The notes under the pieces: model-generated
What the model was told of the DNA's origin: nothing
What the model saw: only the letters and a program-made list of their open reading frames with translations
Database searches by the model: none
Position numbers and translations under genes: made by a program
Shown: positions 16,176 through 23,966 of the stretch, one piece after another
How positions within the stretch are numbered: the first letter of the stretch is position 1
Layout of the letters: each line of letters begins with the position of its first letter
NCBI RefSeq assembly: GCF_010994755.1
Contig: NZ_WHSB02000021.1
Span: 1-64,000, forward strand
DNA: 64,000 nt
Source: Shinella lacus
GTDB taxonomy: Bacteria > Pseudomonadota > Alphaproteobacteria > Rhizobiales > Rhizobiaceae
Direction of reading: 5' to 3'

Positions 16176-16544
16176 ATGCGGAGCGAGGTGTTGAGGGTCC
16201 GACTGCAGCCAGAGGAGCGCGATGCGCTCGCCGCGCTGTGCGAGGAAGGGCGCACCGCCAGCGACGTCATCCGGCTGCTGTTTCGCGAACAGGCGGGCCT
16301 TCCGCTCCCGGTGGGGCCAGCTGAGGCCGACGCCCTGCGGGGGACGAACGAGGAGCTGCGGCGCATCGGCATCAACCTCAACCAGGCGGTCCGGGCGATG
16401 AACGAGGGTCGCGTAGGTTACGAACCGCATCTCGACGCGGCCCTGCGCACCCTCCTCGATGGCGTGTTCCGGCTGCGCGCCGACGTCGATCTGATGCTGC
16501 GGATCAGCCGCAAGGAGCGGAGGGAAGCTGGCCGTGGCGCATGA
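16176..16544 (+). CDS. mobC: MobC-like relaxosome accessory protein
   Basis: The 122-residue product has an N-terminal ribbon-helix-helix (LRVRLQPEERDALAALCEEG) and the conserved MobC block LRRIGINLNQAVRAMNEG. MobC proteins bind oriT and help the relaxase open the strands. It lies between oriT and the relaxase gene and overlaps the latter by eleven bases, as is usual. The start at 16176 follows GGGAAGGAAAAG. Confidence 0.85.
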   Translation: MRSEVLRVRLQPEERDALAALCEEGRTASDVIRLLFREQAGLPLPVGPAEADALRGTNEELRRIGINLNQAVRAMNEGRVGYEPHLDAALRTLLDGVFRLRADVDLMLRISRKERREAGRGA

Positions 16545-19110
16545 CTGGTCCGGACTGCTTAGTGAGATCGAGGCTTTTTCCGCCCGCCGCGCCACGTCGT
16601 TGATCGACGAGGAAGAGGAGTTGCGTCGCCGGCGCGCGATCGGGGTCGCCCTGTCGGGCGGGGAGCCGCCGCGCCGATTTGTAGCCAAGGGCATCGCGAG
16701 CAAGGGGCACCCTGGCGCGGTGTCGAGAAGCGAGCCGACAATCGTGTCGATCCTGCAAGCTCCGCTGTCATCGCAACAGGGCGTCATTGCGCTGGTCGGA
16801 GCTTTGGGTGCAGGCGACCAGAGGGGGGATGATGACGAGCTGGAGAAGTTGGCCGGCGGGGGAGGGGGCGGGGCGTCCTTTGCAGCAGCGCCGCGTGTCG
16901 CCCGTCCTCTGAGCGCGCGGGGCGCAGCGAAGGACAGGTCCAAAGCAGAGACGGCGAGCCGCGCGGCGATCGCCGCCGGTGCGCAGCCGGTGGTGATCAA
17001 GGTGACGTCGACCGTATCGAGCCGGGCGTCGGCTGCTGGCCTGATGACCTATCTTGGCACACGGGAAGTCGAGAACGAAATCGGCGAGAAGGGCAAGGTG
17101 GATATCCCGGTTTACGATCAGGATGGCCTTGCCATCACCAGCCGCGAAGAGCGCGCCGCCGCGCTCGCGGAGTGGGGCGCGGATTTTCGCGATGCCTATG
17201 CGGTCAACGCGCTGGCGACCTTTTCCGTCACCCTTTCCGATGAGGTCGACGACGACACGCTCCACGATGCCCTGAACGCCGCCTTCGGGTCGAAGCCCTT
17301 CCTCTATTCGCGGCATCCGGATGGCAAGGTCTCGATCTATGCGGTGACCGATCTGCCGGCGAAGAAAATCGCCGGCGCGTTAAAGGCACGCGAGAAAGGC
17401 GAGGGGCCGGCGCGCGCCTTGGAAAATGCAGAGTCCAATTTCGCGCGCCGGCTGGCTCATGCCGGCGTCTCGGCCGAGGTTCGCATTCTCGGTGCAGCCG
17501 TCTCGGAGAAATCCGGCCGCTACTTTCTGGAAAAGTTCCTGCGCACCGAGAAGGCCGTCACCACCAGCGAAGGCGATCCGATAAAGCGCGGTTCCAGCGT
17601 CAAGGAAAAGGCCGATGGCATCTGGCGGGTCTGGTCCTCGCACATTCGCACCGTCGAGCCGCGCAATGCTTTCCATATCATCTTCTCGGCGCGGGCGGGA
17701 ACCGAGCCGGAGGCGATGAGCCGCGCCGTCCGGGATTTCCTCAGCGAGCAGGTTGCCGGTCACCGCTGGATCACGGCGTATCACCGGGAAACCGGCCATG
17801 TTCATGTCCATGCGATGATCTCGGCGCGCGACGATGTCGGCAAGGCGCTGCGGCTCACCAAACCGGAGCTGTACGAATGGCGCGAGCGCTTCGCGGCAAA
17901 GGCGCGGGAGCAGGGCATCGCCATGGTCGCCACCCGGCGCGCGGATGTGGCCGCCACGCGGCCTTATAGCCAGGCGCAGGCCGGCGCCTATGAGCGCGGC
18001 AGACAAGATCCCCGCTATCTCAAGACGGCGGCTGTCACCAATCGCGTCGAGCGAAAACGCGCCGGCGTCGTCGACCGTGTGTCGCTCACCAATGGCAACC
18101 TCGCGCTTGCCCCGAAATGGCAGGCGACCGCGAGCGCCCTGCAGCGGGCCGGCGCGGCGCCTTCCGTGATCGCGGCGGCCGACCGGTTCGCAGCCGCGGC
18201 CACCGCTCAAGCGCCGCAAGCTGCTGCGCGTGCCAGCGGCTTCGTCCTGCTCCGGTTGGAAGTCGAACAGACCTTGGAACGCGAGACGGTGGCTGTCGTT
18301 ATCGAGGGCGCCGTCGGCATCGAGGCCAAGTTGATCTCCGCCGAGGGGAAGTCCGTCCAGATCCTGGCGCCCACGACCGCGAGCGTCAGCAAGATCGAGC
18401 GCGAGCTGGCCAAGCACAACGAGGAGTTCGGCCCCGGTCCCGAGATGCGTTCCGTCGCCGGAGATATCCAGGCGCGGTTGCTGGCGCATGGATTGCGCGC
18501 CGCCGTCGTTGTCGAGGCAGCCGGCTCCGCGAAGCATGGTGCGCCGTCGCCTTGGCTGCAGAAGAAATTCGATGCCTTGGCCGAGCGGTCCGGTGCGCCG
18601 CCGAACGAGCCATTGGCGGAATTCAAAACCCTGATCGCAACCATCCAACAGCAGAAGGAGAAGACTATGCCCCTATCGTTGGAACAGTTCGACGAGCGCG
18701 TCTCGCGGGCGAATAGATCCATGGACCGCCTGGAGACGATGGTCGACAGCAGTGCAGAGCGTCAGGCCGTCGAGGAGATGCGCAAGGAAATCTCCGCGCT
18801 GTTCGAAGAGCAGCGTCGTGACATCCAGATGCAACAGATGCGCTCGGTCACCGACACAGCGGGGGCAGGGGGCACGCCGGCGCCGGCGCGCGTCGACGAG
18901 ACCCGCGCCCATGACCGGCCGGCGCCGGCAACCGTCGATCCCGCGATTGCCGCCCAGCAGCAGGCAATCGCCGCCGGTCGCGCTTCTCGCGCGGCACGAG
19001 AACAGGCCGGTGCGTCGAAAGTTGCCCAGGACGAGCAGCGACAGCAGATCCTCCGGCAAGCGGAACAGGAGCGCCAGCGCGGCAACGATAGGGACGGAGC
19101 CGAACGGTAG
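16534..19110 (+). CDS. Relaxase, VirD2/MOB-P type, 858 aa
   Basis: The relaxase core shows the catalytic tyrosine in AAGLMTYLGTRE (Tyr173, equivalent to Tyr22 of RP4 TraI) and the metal-binding HVHVH triad (His422, 424, 426) in ITAYHRETGHVHVHAMISA. About 150 residues before the core and a long Ala/Arg/Gln-rich helical C-terminus are extra; the first is low-complexity with a poly-Gly run near residue 110. The C-terminal tail probably carries the secretion signal. The GTG start at 16534 follows GGAGCGGAGGG. It should nick at the ATCCTG site near 16059. No coupling protein or mating-pair genes are present in the window. Confidence 0.88.
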   Translation: MAHDWSGLLSEIEAFSARRATSLIDEEEELRRRRAIGVALSGGEPPRRFVAKGIASKGHPGAVSRSEPTIVSILQAPLSSQQGVIALVGALGAGDQRGDDDELEKLAGGGGGGASFAAAPRVARPLSARGAAKDRSKAETASRAAIAAGAQPVVIKVTSTVSSRASAAGLMTYLGTREVENEIGEKGKVDIPVYDQDGLAITSREERAAALAEWGADFRDAYAVNALATFSVTLSDEVDDDTLHDALNAAFGSKPFLYSRHPDGKVSIYAVTDLPAKKIAGALKAREKGEGPARALENAESNFARRLAHAGVSAEVRILGAAVSEKSGRYFLEKFLRTEKAVTTSEGDPIKRGSSVKEKADGIWRVWSSHIRTVEPRNAFHIIFSARAGTEPEAMSRAVRDFLSEQVAGHRWITAYHRETGHVHVHAMISARDDVGKALRLTKPELYEWRERFAAKAREQGIAMVATRRADVAATRPYSQAQAGAYERGRQDPRYLKTAAVTNRVERKRAGVVDRVSLTNGNLALAPKWQATASALQRAGAAPSVIAAADRFAAAATAQAPQAAARASGFVLLRLEVEQTLERETVAVVIEGAVGIEAKLISAEGKSVQILAPTTASVSKIERELAKHNEEFGPGPEMRSVAGDIQARLLAHGLRAAVVVEAAGSAKHGAPSPWLQKKFDALAERSGAPPNEPLAEFKTLIATIQQQKEKTMPLSLEQFDERVSRANRSMDRLETMVDSSAERQAVEEMRKEISALFEEQRRDIQMQQMRSVTDTAGAGGTPAPARVDETRAHDRPAPATVDPAIAAQQQAIAAGRASRAAREQAGASKVAQDEQRQQILRQAEQERQRGNDRDGAER

Positions 19111-19120
19111 CCGTTCGAAT

Positions 19121-19339
19121 CTACTCTTCCATCAGGCCGTCGAACACTTCCAGGAGGGCGTTGACGATGGCCTGGCCAAGCGCATTGGCCGAGGCGGCAA
19201 TCTCATCATCGCCCTGGTCTCGGGTAGCGATCGCAAGGTTGCCGCCCTCCTCGGCGACAATCGCCTTCGCCCGCTCGATGGCCCAAAGGGCGAAATCGCT
19301 CCGGTTGGAGATCGTCATCGTCTCAGTGGTCTCATCCAT
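19121..19339 (-). CDS. Small acidic hypothetical protein, 72 aa
   Basis: The product begins MDETTETMTISNRSDFALWA and is a short helical, acidic protein. The start at 19339 is chosen because GGAGAG precedes it. It is encoded head-to-tail against the relaxase gene (convergent stops 10 bp apart). No domain is recognised. Confidence 0.5.
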   Translation of the reverse strand: MDETTETMTISNRSDFALWAIERAKAIVAEEGGNLAIATRDQGDDEIAASANALGQAIVNALLEVFDGLMEE

Positions 19340-19524
19340 GGCGTTTACTCTCCGTCGGCGCAGCACAACCCGCTGTCAGTTTCCCTCTTGATGAATTCCA
19401 GCCATATCGCTTGGCGGGTATCGGGGGAACCGTCTTCAGAATTTGACCTTGCGACTGAATTCATTCGGCATTTTTGCGTCTGAATGTTTGCGCCGCGCCG
19501 CGTGATCGCCTAGACTCACGGGTG

Positions 19525-19742
19525 AAGCAGTGACGCGCTGCTTTAGGGCGTGGAAACCCTTGTACACGGGTACGAGTGCCGACCTGCAACGGCACTATCT
19601 CCTTGACCTTATGGTCGGGGAGCCTGCGGCGTATGCAACAGGTTCTCCGAACTAAAGGCCGTGGGGATCGTGTGTACACGGTTTTCCAACTCCCCGATCA
19701 CCAGGGGTCAAAGAGCAGTAGCGGGGGCGTACCGCAAGCTCT
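19525..19742 (+). other. Structured leader with at least five tandem hairpins
   Basis: In the gap of about 415 bp before the 100-residue gene there are stems at 19525-19543 (AAGCAG/CTGCTT), 19576-19595 (GTGCC/GGCAC), 19599-19622 (10 bp with two G-U pairs, TTAT loop), 19623-19642 (CCTG/CAGG) and 19712-19742 (AGAGC/GCTCT with an inner GCGG/CCGC). TGTACACGG occurs twice, near 19561 and 19673. The last stem ends just before the ribosome site of the next gene. This may be a cis-regulatory RNA; I do not recognise a known family. Confidence 0.45.
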
Positions 19743-19755
19743 TGGAGGAAACCGA

Positions 19756-20058
19756 GTGTCAGCATCACCCTCCTTCACATTGTATACCTATTCGCCCGAG
19801 CTTCAGCGGGTGGAAGCGCGCTGGCGCGACGATGGTATTGGCGATGCGTTTTTCGGAAACGCCGAGGCCGCCCGCGCCGCAATCGTCGAGCTGCGCGATG
19901 CGGTTGCTCACGAGCCGGGCTACGACTGCCCGCCAATGCGGCTTGAGCAAATCGATACCGTGCCGGTGACGAAGGAAGCCATCCTCGCGCTGCTCAATGA
20001 TGGAGTCGGCGCCATCGTCAAAAGCTACCACATCATCGAGACGATCGGAGGAGAATGA
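19756..20058 (+). CDS. Hypothetical protein, 100 aa, paired with a repressor gene
   Basis: The GTG start at 19756 follows TTGGAGGAAACC; longer in-frame starts would run through the hairpin leader. The product has a beta strand (FTLYTYSPEL), a helix rich in Ala/Arg and ends SYHIIETIGGE. It is probably soluble. Its stop is one base before the start of the PraR-like repressor gene, so the two are coupled. No known fold is recognised; a toxin-antitoxin-like or repressor-modulator pair is possible but unsupported. Confidence 0.55.
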   Translation: MSASPSFTLYTYSPELQRVEARWRDDGIGDAFFGNAEAARAAIVELRDAVAHEPGYDCPPMRLEQIDTVPVTKEAILALLNDGVGAIVKSYHIIETIGGE

Positions 20059-20059
20059 A

Positions 20060-20473
20060 ATGGCGAAGATCCCCGACCCGATCGACGTGGAAGTCGGTGG
20101 AAAGATCAAGGCGCAGCGCCGGCTGGTGGGCATGAGCCAGGATACCCTGGCCGCGAGGCTCGGCGTTACCTTCCAGCAGATTCAGAAATACGAGAAAGGC
20201 ACCAACCGGGTCAGTTCGAGCCGCCTAGCAGTGATCGCGCAGACCTTTGGCGTCCCGCCCGCCTTCTTCTTTCTGGGATCGACATTTGATGCTGGTCAAG
20301 CCGCCGCGGCCGCTGCTCCCGAGCTGGTCAGCTTCATCGACACCAACGAGGGGCGCGACCTCAATGTGGCGTTCGCGCGGATCAGCTCAAAAACCATGCG
20401 CAGAAAAGTCGTTGGCTTGGTCACGGCGCTCGCCGCCGCTCTGCCCAGCGCGGAGAAAGACCCCGGCCTTTAG
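20060..20473 (+). CDS. XRE-family (PraR-like) transcriptional repressor
   Basis: The 137-residue product carries a Cro/CI-type helix-turn-helix at about residues 13-67 (VGMSQDTLAARLGVTFQQIQ, then KYEKGTNRVSSSRL), followed by a short linker and a helical tail (TMRRKVVGLVTALAAAL). The layout and the PDPIDVEVGGKIKAQRR lead are those of the rhizobial PraR/phage-repressor group. The ATG at 20060 overlaps the neighbourhood of the previous stop by two bases of spacing. It may control its own operon or the next locus. Confidence 0.85.
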   Translation: MAKIPDPIDVEVGGKIKAQRRLVGMSQDTLAARLGVTFQQIQKYEKGTNRVSSSRLAVIAQTFGVPPAFFFLGSTFDAGQAAAAAAPELVSFIDTNEGRDLNVAFARISSKTMRRKVVGLVTALAAALPSAEKDPGL

Positions 20474-20506
20474 CACCGCCCGTATGGAAATTCGTGAGAC
20501 GGCTTC

Positions 20507-20535
20507 TTGAAATTTGCTGCATTGCAGCATACACT
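20507..20535 (+). promoter_or_regulatory. Sigma-70-type promoter of the anti-SD small RNA
   Basis: TTGAAA (20507-20512) and TACACT (20530-20535) are separated by exactly 17 bases. The expected start, about 20542, is three bases before the first hairpin of the small RNA. Confidence 0.65.
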
Positions 20536-20541
20536 GAGATT

Positions 20542-20652
20542 GTCGGAGCTGCACTCCTCCTCCCAGCGGCTCCGGGCGACTGACAACCCTCCTCCTCCCA
20601 GTTGTCAGTCAGAATCGAAGCCCGGTGCATCTCCTCCCGCACCGGGCTTTTT
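20542..20652 (+). ncRNA. Cuckoo/ar14-type small RNA with three anti-SD loops
   Basis: Three hairpins follow one another: 20545-20552 with 20566-20573 (8 bp, one G-U), 20578-20587 with 20601-20610 (10 bp perfect) and 20620-20628 with 20639-20647 (9 bp perfect) followed by TTTTT. Each loop, 10-13 bases long, contains CTCCTCCC, complementary to Shine-Dalgarno sequences. This is the hallmark of the rhizobial cuckoo/ar14 small RNAs, which use such C-rich loops to block ribosome binding sites. The third hairpin is also the intrinsic terminator. No protein can be encoded in it. Confidence 0.85.
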
Positions 20653-20830
20653 CATGCCTTCATTTGCGCGATGGGCAAGAGTTGGCCGAGTCCAGCGTTT
20701 CCGGAGGCGGGCAGTATAAATGCAACTGTTGATAAAGCGGCTTCTTGCGTTCGCAAGCTAAAGGATGGACTCCCAAACATACCATCTTGCGCTTAAGACT
20801 GATCGTACTTTGCAGTGGAAATGGGAAGAT

Positions 20831-20845
20831 GTTCCCGTTATGTTC
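20831..20845 (+). promoter_or_regulatory. LexA-type (SOS) box before the five-gene operon
   Basis: GTTC (20831-20834), seven bases, GTTC (20842-20845) matches the alphaproteobacterial LexA consensus and shares the ATGTTCC lead with the box of the polymerase operon at 6950. It ends 25 bp before the ATG of the SIS-HAD gene, so bound LexA would block the promoter or early elongation. Confidence 0.6.
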
Positions 20846-20870
20846 CTTTTTGAACTGATGGGAGATTTCA

Positions 20871-22814
20871 ATGGCAAAGCCATACGCTTCTGAACTGGCT
20901 CGATTGCAGGAAACCCTTCGATGGTCAGCTTCGACTGACATCGAATCCCTGAAAAATGCGGTCAAGACCGCCGGCCTCTCGCCGTTGTCTGCCATCGGAT
21001 CTGGAGGGTCGCTGACGGCCGCAAATGTGCTCGCAGCGTTGCACCAGTCATTCACCGGCAAGCCTGGCCTGGTTCAAACTCCGCTCGAAGCAGCAAACGC
21101 GAACTTGGATGTGTCCGTCAGTCAGTGGCTTTTAAGCGCTGGAGGAAGCAACGTCGATATCAATGCCGCTGCGGTTTCCCTCATTGAGAGAGAACATCGG
21201 CAGGTCGCCGTGATGTGTGGCCGGCCCGGCAGCCCGATCACCGAAATTTGCGAACGTCACCCCTTCGTTGATCTTTTATTGTTTCCGCCACCTGCAGGAA
21301 AAGACGGTTTCCTTGCGACGAACTCCCTCGTCGGCTTTTCGGCCCTGCTTGCCCGCGCGTACACTTCAGTCTTTGATCCAATCGCGTCCTGGGAAGATGT
21401 CGCTTCCACCGTCGAGCCATTTGCGGACAGCAGTTCAGGTCGGGTGGAAAGTTGGCGGGATGCCGCCGAGGTGCTTTGGGGCCGGTCCACTACGGTTGTG
21501 CTATACGGGCCTTCGACAAAGATTGGTGCGGTCGATCTGGAATCGAAGTTCACGGAGGCGGCCCTTGGCGTAGTGCAACTGGCGGACTATCGAAACTTTG
21601 CCCATGGTCGCCATCATTGGTTAGCTAAGCGTGGGCAGGAAACCGCAGTCCTCGCGTTCATCACAGATGAGGACAGGGCGATCGCCGAACGAACGTTGGC
21701 CCTGATTCCTACAGAGATCCCGATTGCGAAGCTCGAGATTAGTGGTCAAGGGCCGGCCGTGCTTCTGGGGTCTCTGCTGGCAGCGCTACACGTTACAGGT
21801 TGGGCGGGTCTTGCGCGGGCCATAGATCCTGGCCAGCCAGGCGTCCCTGATTTCGGTCGAAAGCTGTATCATCTCAATTTTCCGAGCAAAGGCCGGAAAA
21901 AAGCCTCAGAGGTTCGGGCCAAAAGTGCCAATGCCGCGATCGAACGTAAGACCGGAGAGTCGATCCGACGGCTCGAAGAACGAAAGACGCTATCTCACTG
22001 GCAAGATGCGCTGGCCACATTTGTTGGCCAGCTGCAGTCAACTACCTTTGGGGGCGTAATTCTCGACTATGATGGTACGGTTGTCGATACACGACATCGC
22101 TTTCATCCGGCACGTCCTGAAATCGTCGCCGAATTGGAGAAGATCGCAAGAAGTGACGCGACGTTGGCGATCGCCACCGGACGAGGAGTGTCAGTCAGGA
22201 AGGACTTGAGGGCAGTGCTTCCTGAGGAGTTCTGGTCACGGGTTTTCATTGGATATTACAACGGCGCAATGATCGGAACGCTCAGTGACGACAGCGTGCC
22301 CGATGGGACGGATGAAGTATGCCCGGAACTCAAAGACCTGGCTGAAGCCTTCGCCACGAGCGATGAGCTGGCGGGCTCTGCAAAGCAGACGAACCGACGC
22401 TACCAGATTACCCTCGAACCCCGTCAGTTCATGGCCGAGAACCGACTTTGGGACATTGTCCACCAATTGATCCTGCGCACCGGCTGCCGGGAGGCCATCG
22501 TTACCAGATCAAGCCATTCTGTAGATATCATTGCAAGTGGTGTCAGCAAAACCAACGTCATAAATCAGATTCAGGAGCGTTTGCCGGGCCGTCAAATTCT
22601 CACGATTGGCGACCGCGGCCGCTGGCCTGGCAACGACTACGACCTGTTGAATGCCCCGATGGGTCTCAGCGTCGATGAGGTCAGCGTCGATCCAATGACC
22701 TGCTGGAACCTCGCGGAACCCGGGCAACGCGGAGTAGCGGTTACTCGAAACTATCTCGAGGCACTCGAAGCCGTTGATGGTGGTCTGCGATTTCGTAAGG
22801 GGACTTTCCGGTGA
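20871..22814 (+). CDS. SIS-HAD fusion protein, first gene of the five-gene operon
   Basis: The 647-residue product has two parts. Residues about 15-330 look like tandem SIS (sugar isomerase) domains: IGSGGSLTAANV (42-53) resembles the phosphosugar-binding loop, and a second Rossmann-like unit follows TTVVLYGPS. After a charged linker (345-385) residues 395-625 form a HAD phosphatase: ILDYDGTVVD with Asp399 and Asp401, ATGRG as motif II and GDRGRWPGNDYD (580-591) as motif IV. A cytosolic phosphosugar-handling enzyme with phosphatase activity is likely; the substrate is unknown. The next gene overlaps its stop by four bases. Confidence 0.78.
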   Translation: MAKPYASELARLQETLRWSASTDIESLKNAVKTAGLSPLSAIGSGGSLTAANVLAALHQSFTGKPGLVQTPLEAANANLDVSVSQWLLSAGGSNVDINAAAVSLIEREHRQVAVMCGRPGSPITEICERHPFVDLLLFPPPAGKDGFLATNSLVGFSALLARAYTSVFDPIASWEDVASTVEPFADSSSGRVESWRDAAEVLWGRSTTVVLYGPSTKIGAVDLESKFTEAALGVVQLADYRNFAHGRHHWLAKRGQETAVLAFITDEDRAIAERTLALIPTEIPIAKLEISGQGPAVLLGSLLAALHVTGWAGLARAIDPGQPGVPDFGRKLYHLNFPSKGRKKASEVRAKSANAAIERKTGESIRRLEERKTLSHWQDALATFVGQLQSTTFGGVILDYDGTVVDTRHRFHPARPEIVAELEKIARSDATLAIATGRGVSVRKDLRAVLPEEFWSRVFIGYYNGAMIGTLSDDSVPDGTDEVCPELKDLAEAFATSDELAGSAKQTNRRYQITLEPRQFMAENRLWDIVHQLILRTGCREAIVTRSSHSVDIIASGVSKTNVINQIQERLPGRQILTIGDRGRWPGNDYDLLNAPMGLSVDEVSVDPMTCWNLAEPGQRGVAVTRNYLEALEAVDGGLRFRKGTFR

Positions 22815-23959
22815 ATGAAGATCTCGGCCTGAGGGTCCTCAGCGAAATCATGCAATGGAACGATGACGAAGCGCGGAGAGAGTTCGACTGGCTCCGGTTG
22901 ATGGCGCGTCTCAAATACGATGGCTATCGCGACTTCCAGGCCGGTATGCGTTTCATCGAAAGCCTCGCAACTTGGCTTCAGCAGTTCAATATCGCGGAAG
23001 AGAGAAAGACAGCCTACGATTTTGTCCGCAATGCGCTTGTCTATGTCGGACCGAGTGAAATGCAGAGACTGGTTGAACAGCTTTATCCGAAGATAGTGCG
23101 CGACAGGCTGGTGCGGATGGTTGCACAGGAGCGCGGCATTCCCCCTTATCGCATCTACGCAGACGAAGAGGCGAGCAAGGCAGTCGAGCGTCTGCGCCGG
23201 CAGACGCTATTCATGGGTCTGAGTGATGGAGCACGCATCGACGGTTTGCGCCACAGCAATGTCGGACTGTTAACCAACGAACAGCTGGTGGTCTCAACCC
23301 AGCTGGACACGGAAAAATGGCAAGACCTTCTCAGCAATCTTGAGGATGGTCTTCAGGACAAGGAAGCCAAGTTCAAGCTCGTCTATTTGATCGACGATTT
23401 CATGGGCACAGGCACGTCCTTTCTTCGGTACAACGACGAAAAAAAGAAGTGGTCGGGTAAGCTGACGAAATTCAAGGAATCGATCGAGCTTGCTCGAAAG
23501 AGCCTCGATGGAAAGCAAATATTTGCGGACAATTGGCATCTCTGCATTCACCACTACATCGGCACGCACGCGGCCTCGACGGTTATGAAAGAACGAGCAG
23601 CGCAGGCAAAAGCGGCGTTGCAGTCGGACGGCTGGGCGTCGGAAGTTCATTTCTCTTTCGGAACGATCCTCCCTGAGGCGCTTCCGATCGACGCTCATGG
23701 GAATGACTTTCAAAGATTCATTGAACTGACGAAAACCTATTATGACCCGGCAATTCGTACAAAGCACACTGACGTTGGCGGCAAAACACATCTTGGGCTC
23801 GGTTACGGCGGCTGCGCCCTTCCCTTAATCCTCGACCACAATACTCCAAACAATTCCGTAGCTCTGCTATGGGCGGAGACCGACGGCGGAAAATGCGAGG
23901 GGGGTGCGGATGCACCGCCAATGAGCCCCTTGTTTCGGCGCCGGCAAAGACATGTATAG
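22811..23959 (+). CDS. Phosphoribosyltransferase-like protein
   Basis: The 382-residue product starts at GTG 22811, overlapping the previous stop. The clearest motif is YLIDDFMGTGTSFL (192-205), the PRPP-binding loop of type I phosphoribosyltransferases (two acidic residues, then T-G-T-S). The N-terminal 150 residues are helical and unlike housekeeping PRTases, and an insert rich in Lys (about 206-230) follows the loop. Such divergent PRTases have been described in bacterial conflict systems beside ATPases. It may transfer a phosphoribosyl group to or from a nucleotide-like compound; the actual reaction is unknown. Confidence 0.75.
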   Translation: MNEDLGLRVLSEIMQWNDDEARREFDWLRLMARLKYDGYRDFQAGMRFIESLATWLQQFNIAEERKTAYDFVRNALVYVGPSEMQRLVEQLYPKIVRDRLVRMVAQERGIPPYRIYADEEASKAVERLRRQTLFMGLSDGARIDGLRHSNVGLLTNEQLVVSTQLDTEKWQDLLSNLEDGLQDKEAKFKLVYLIDDFMGTGTSFLRYNDEKKKWSGKLTKFKESIELARKSLDGKQIFADNWHLCIHHYIGTHAASTVMKERAAQAKAALQSDGWASEVHFSFGTILPEALPIDAHGNDFQRFIELTKTYYDPAIRTKHTDVGGKTHLGLGYGGCALPLILDHNTPNNSVALLWAETDGGKCEGGADAPPMSPLFRRRQRHV

Positions 23960-23966
23960 GTGAGAT

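Noticed and set aside
17380-18648. 422-codon open frame on the minus strand
   Set aside because: It is antisense to the relaxase gene and has no ribosome site or family match.
20744-20757. CTTGCG-TT-CGCAAG inverted repeat as an operator of the five-gene operon
   Set aside because: It is a short hairpin over 100 bp from the start codon, without a second copy; too weak to assign.
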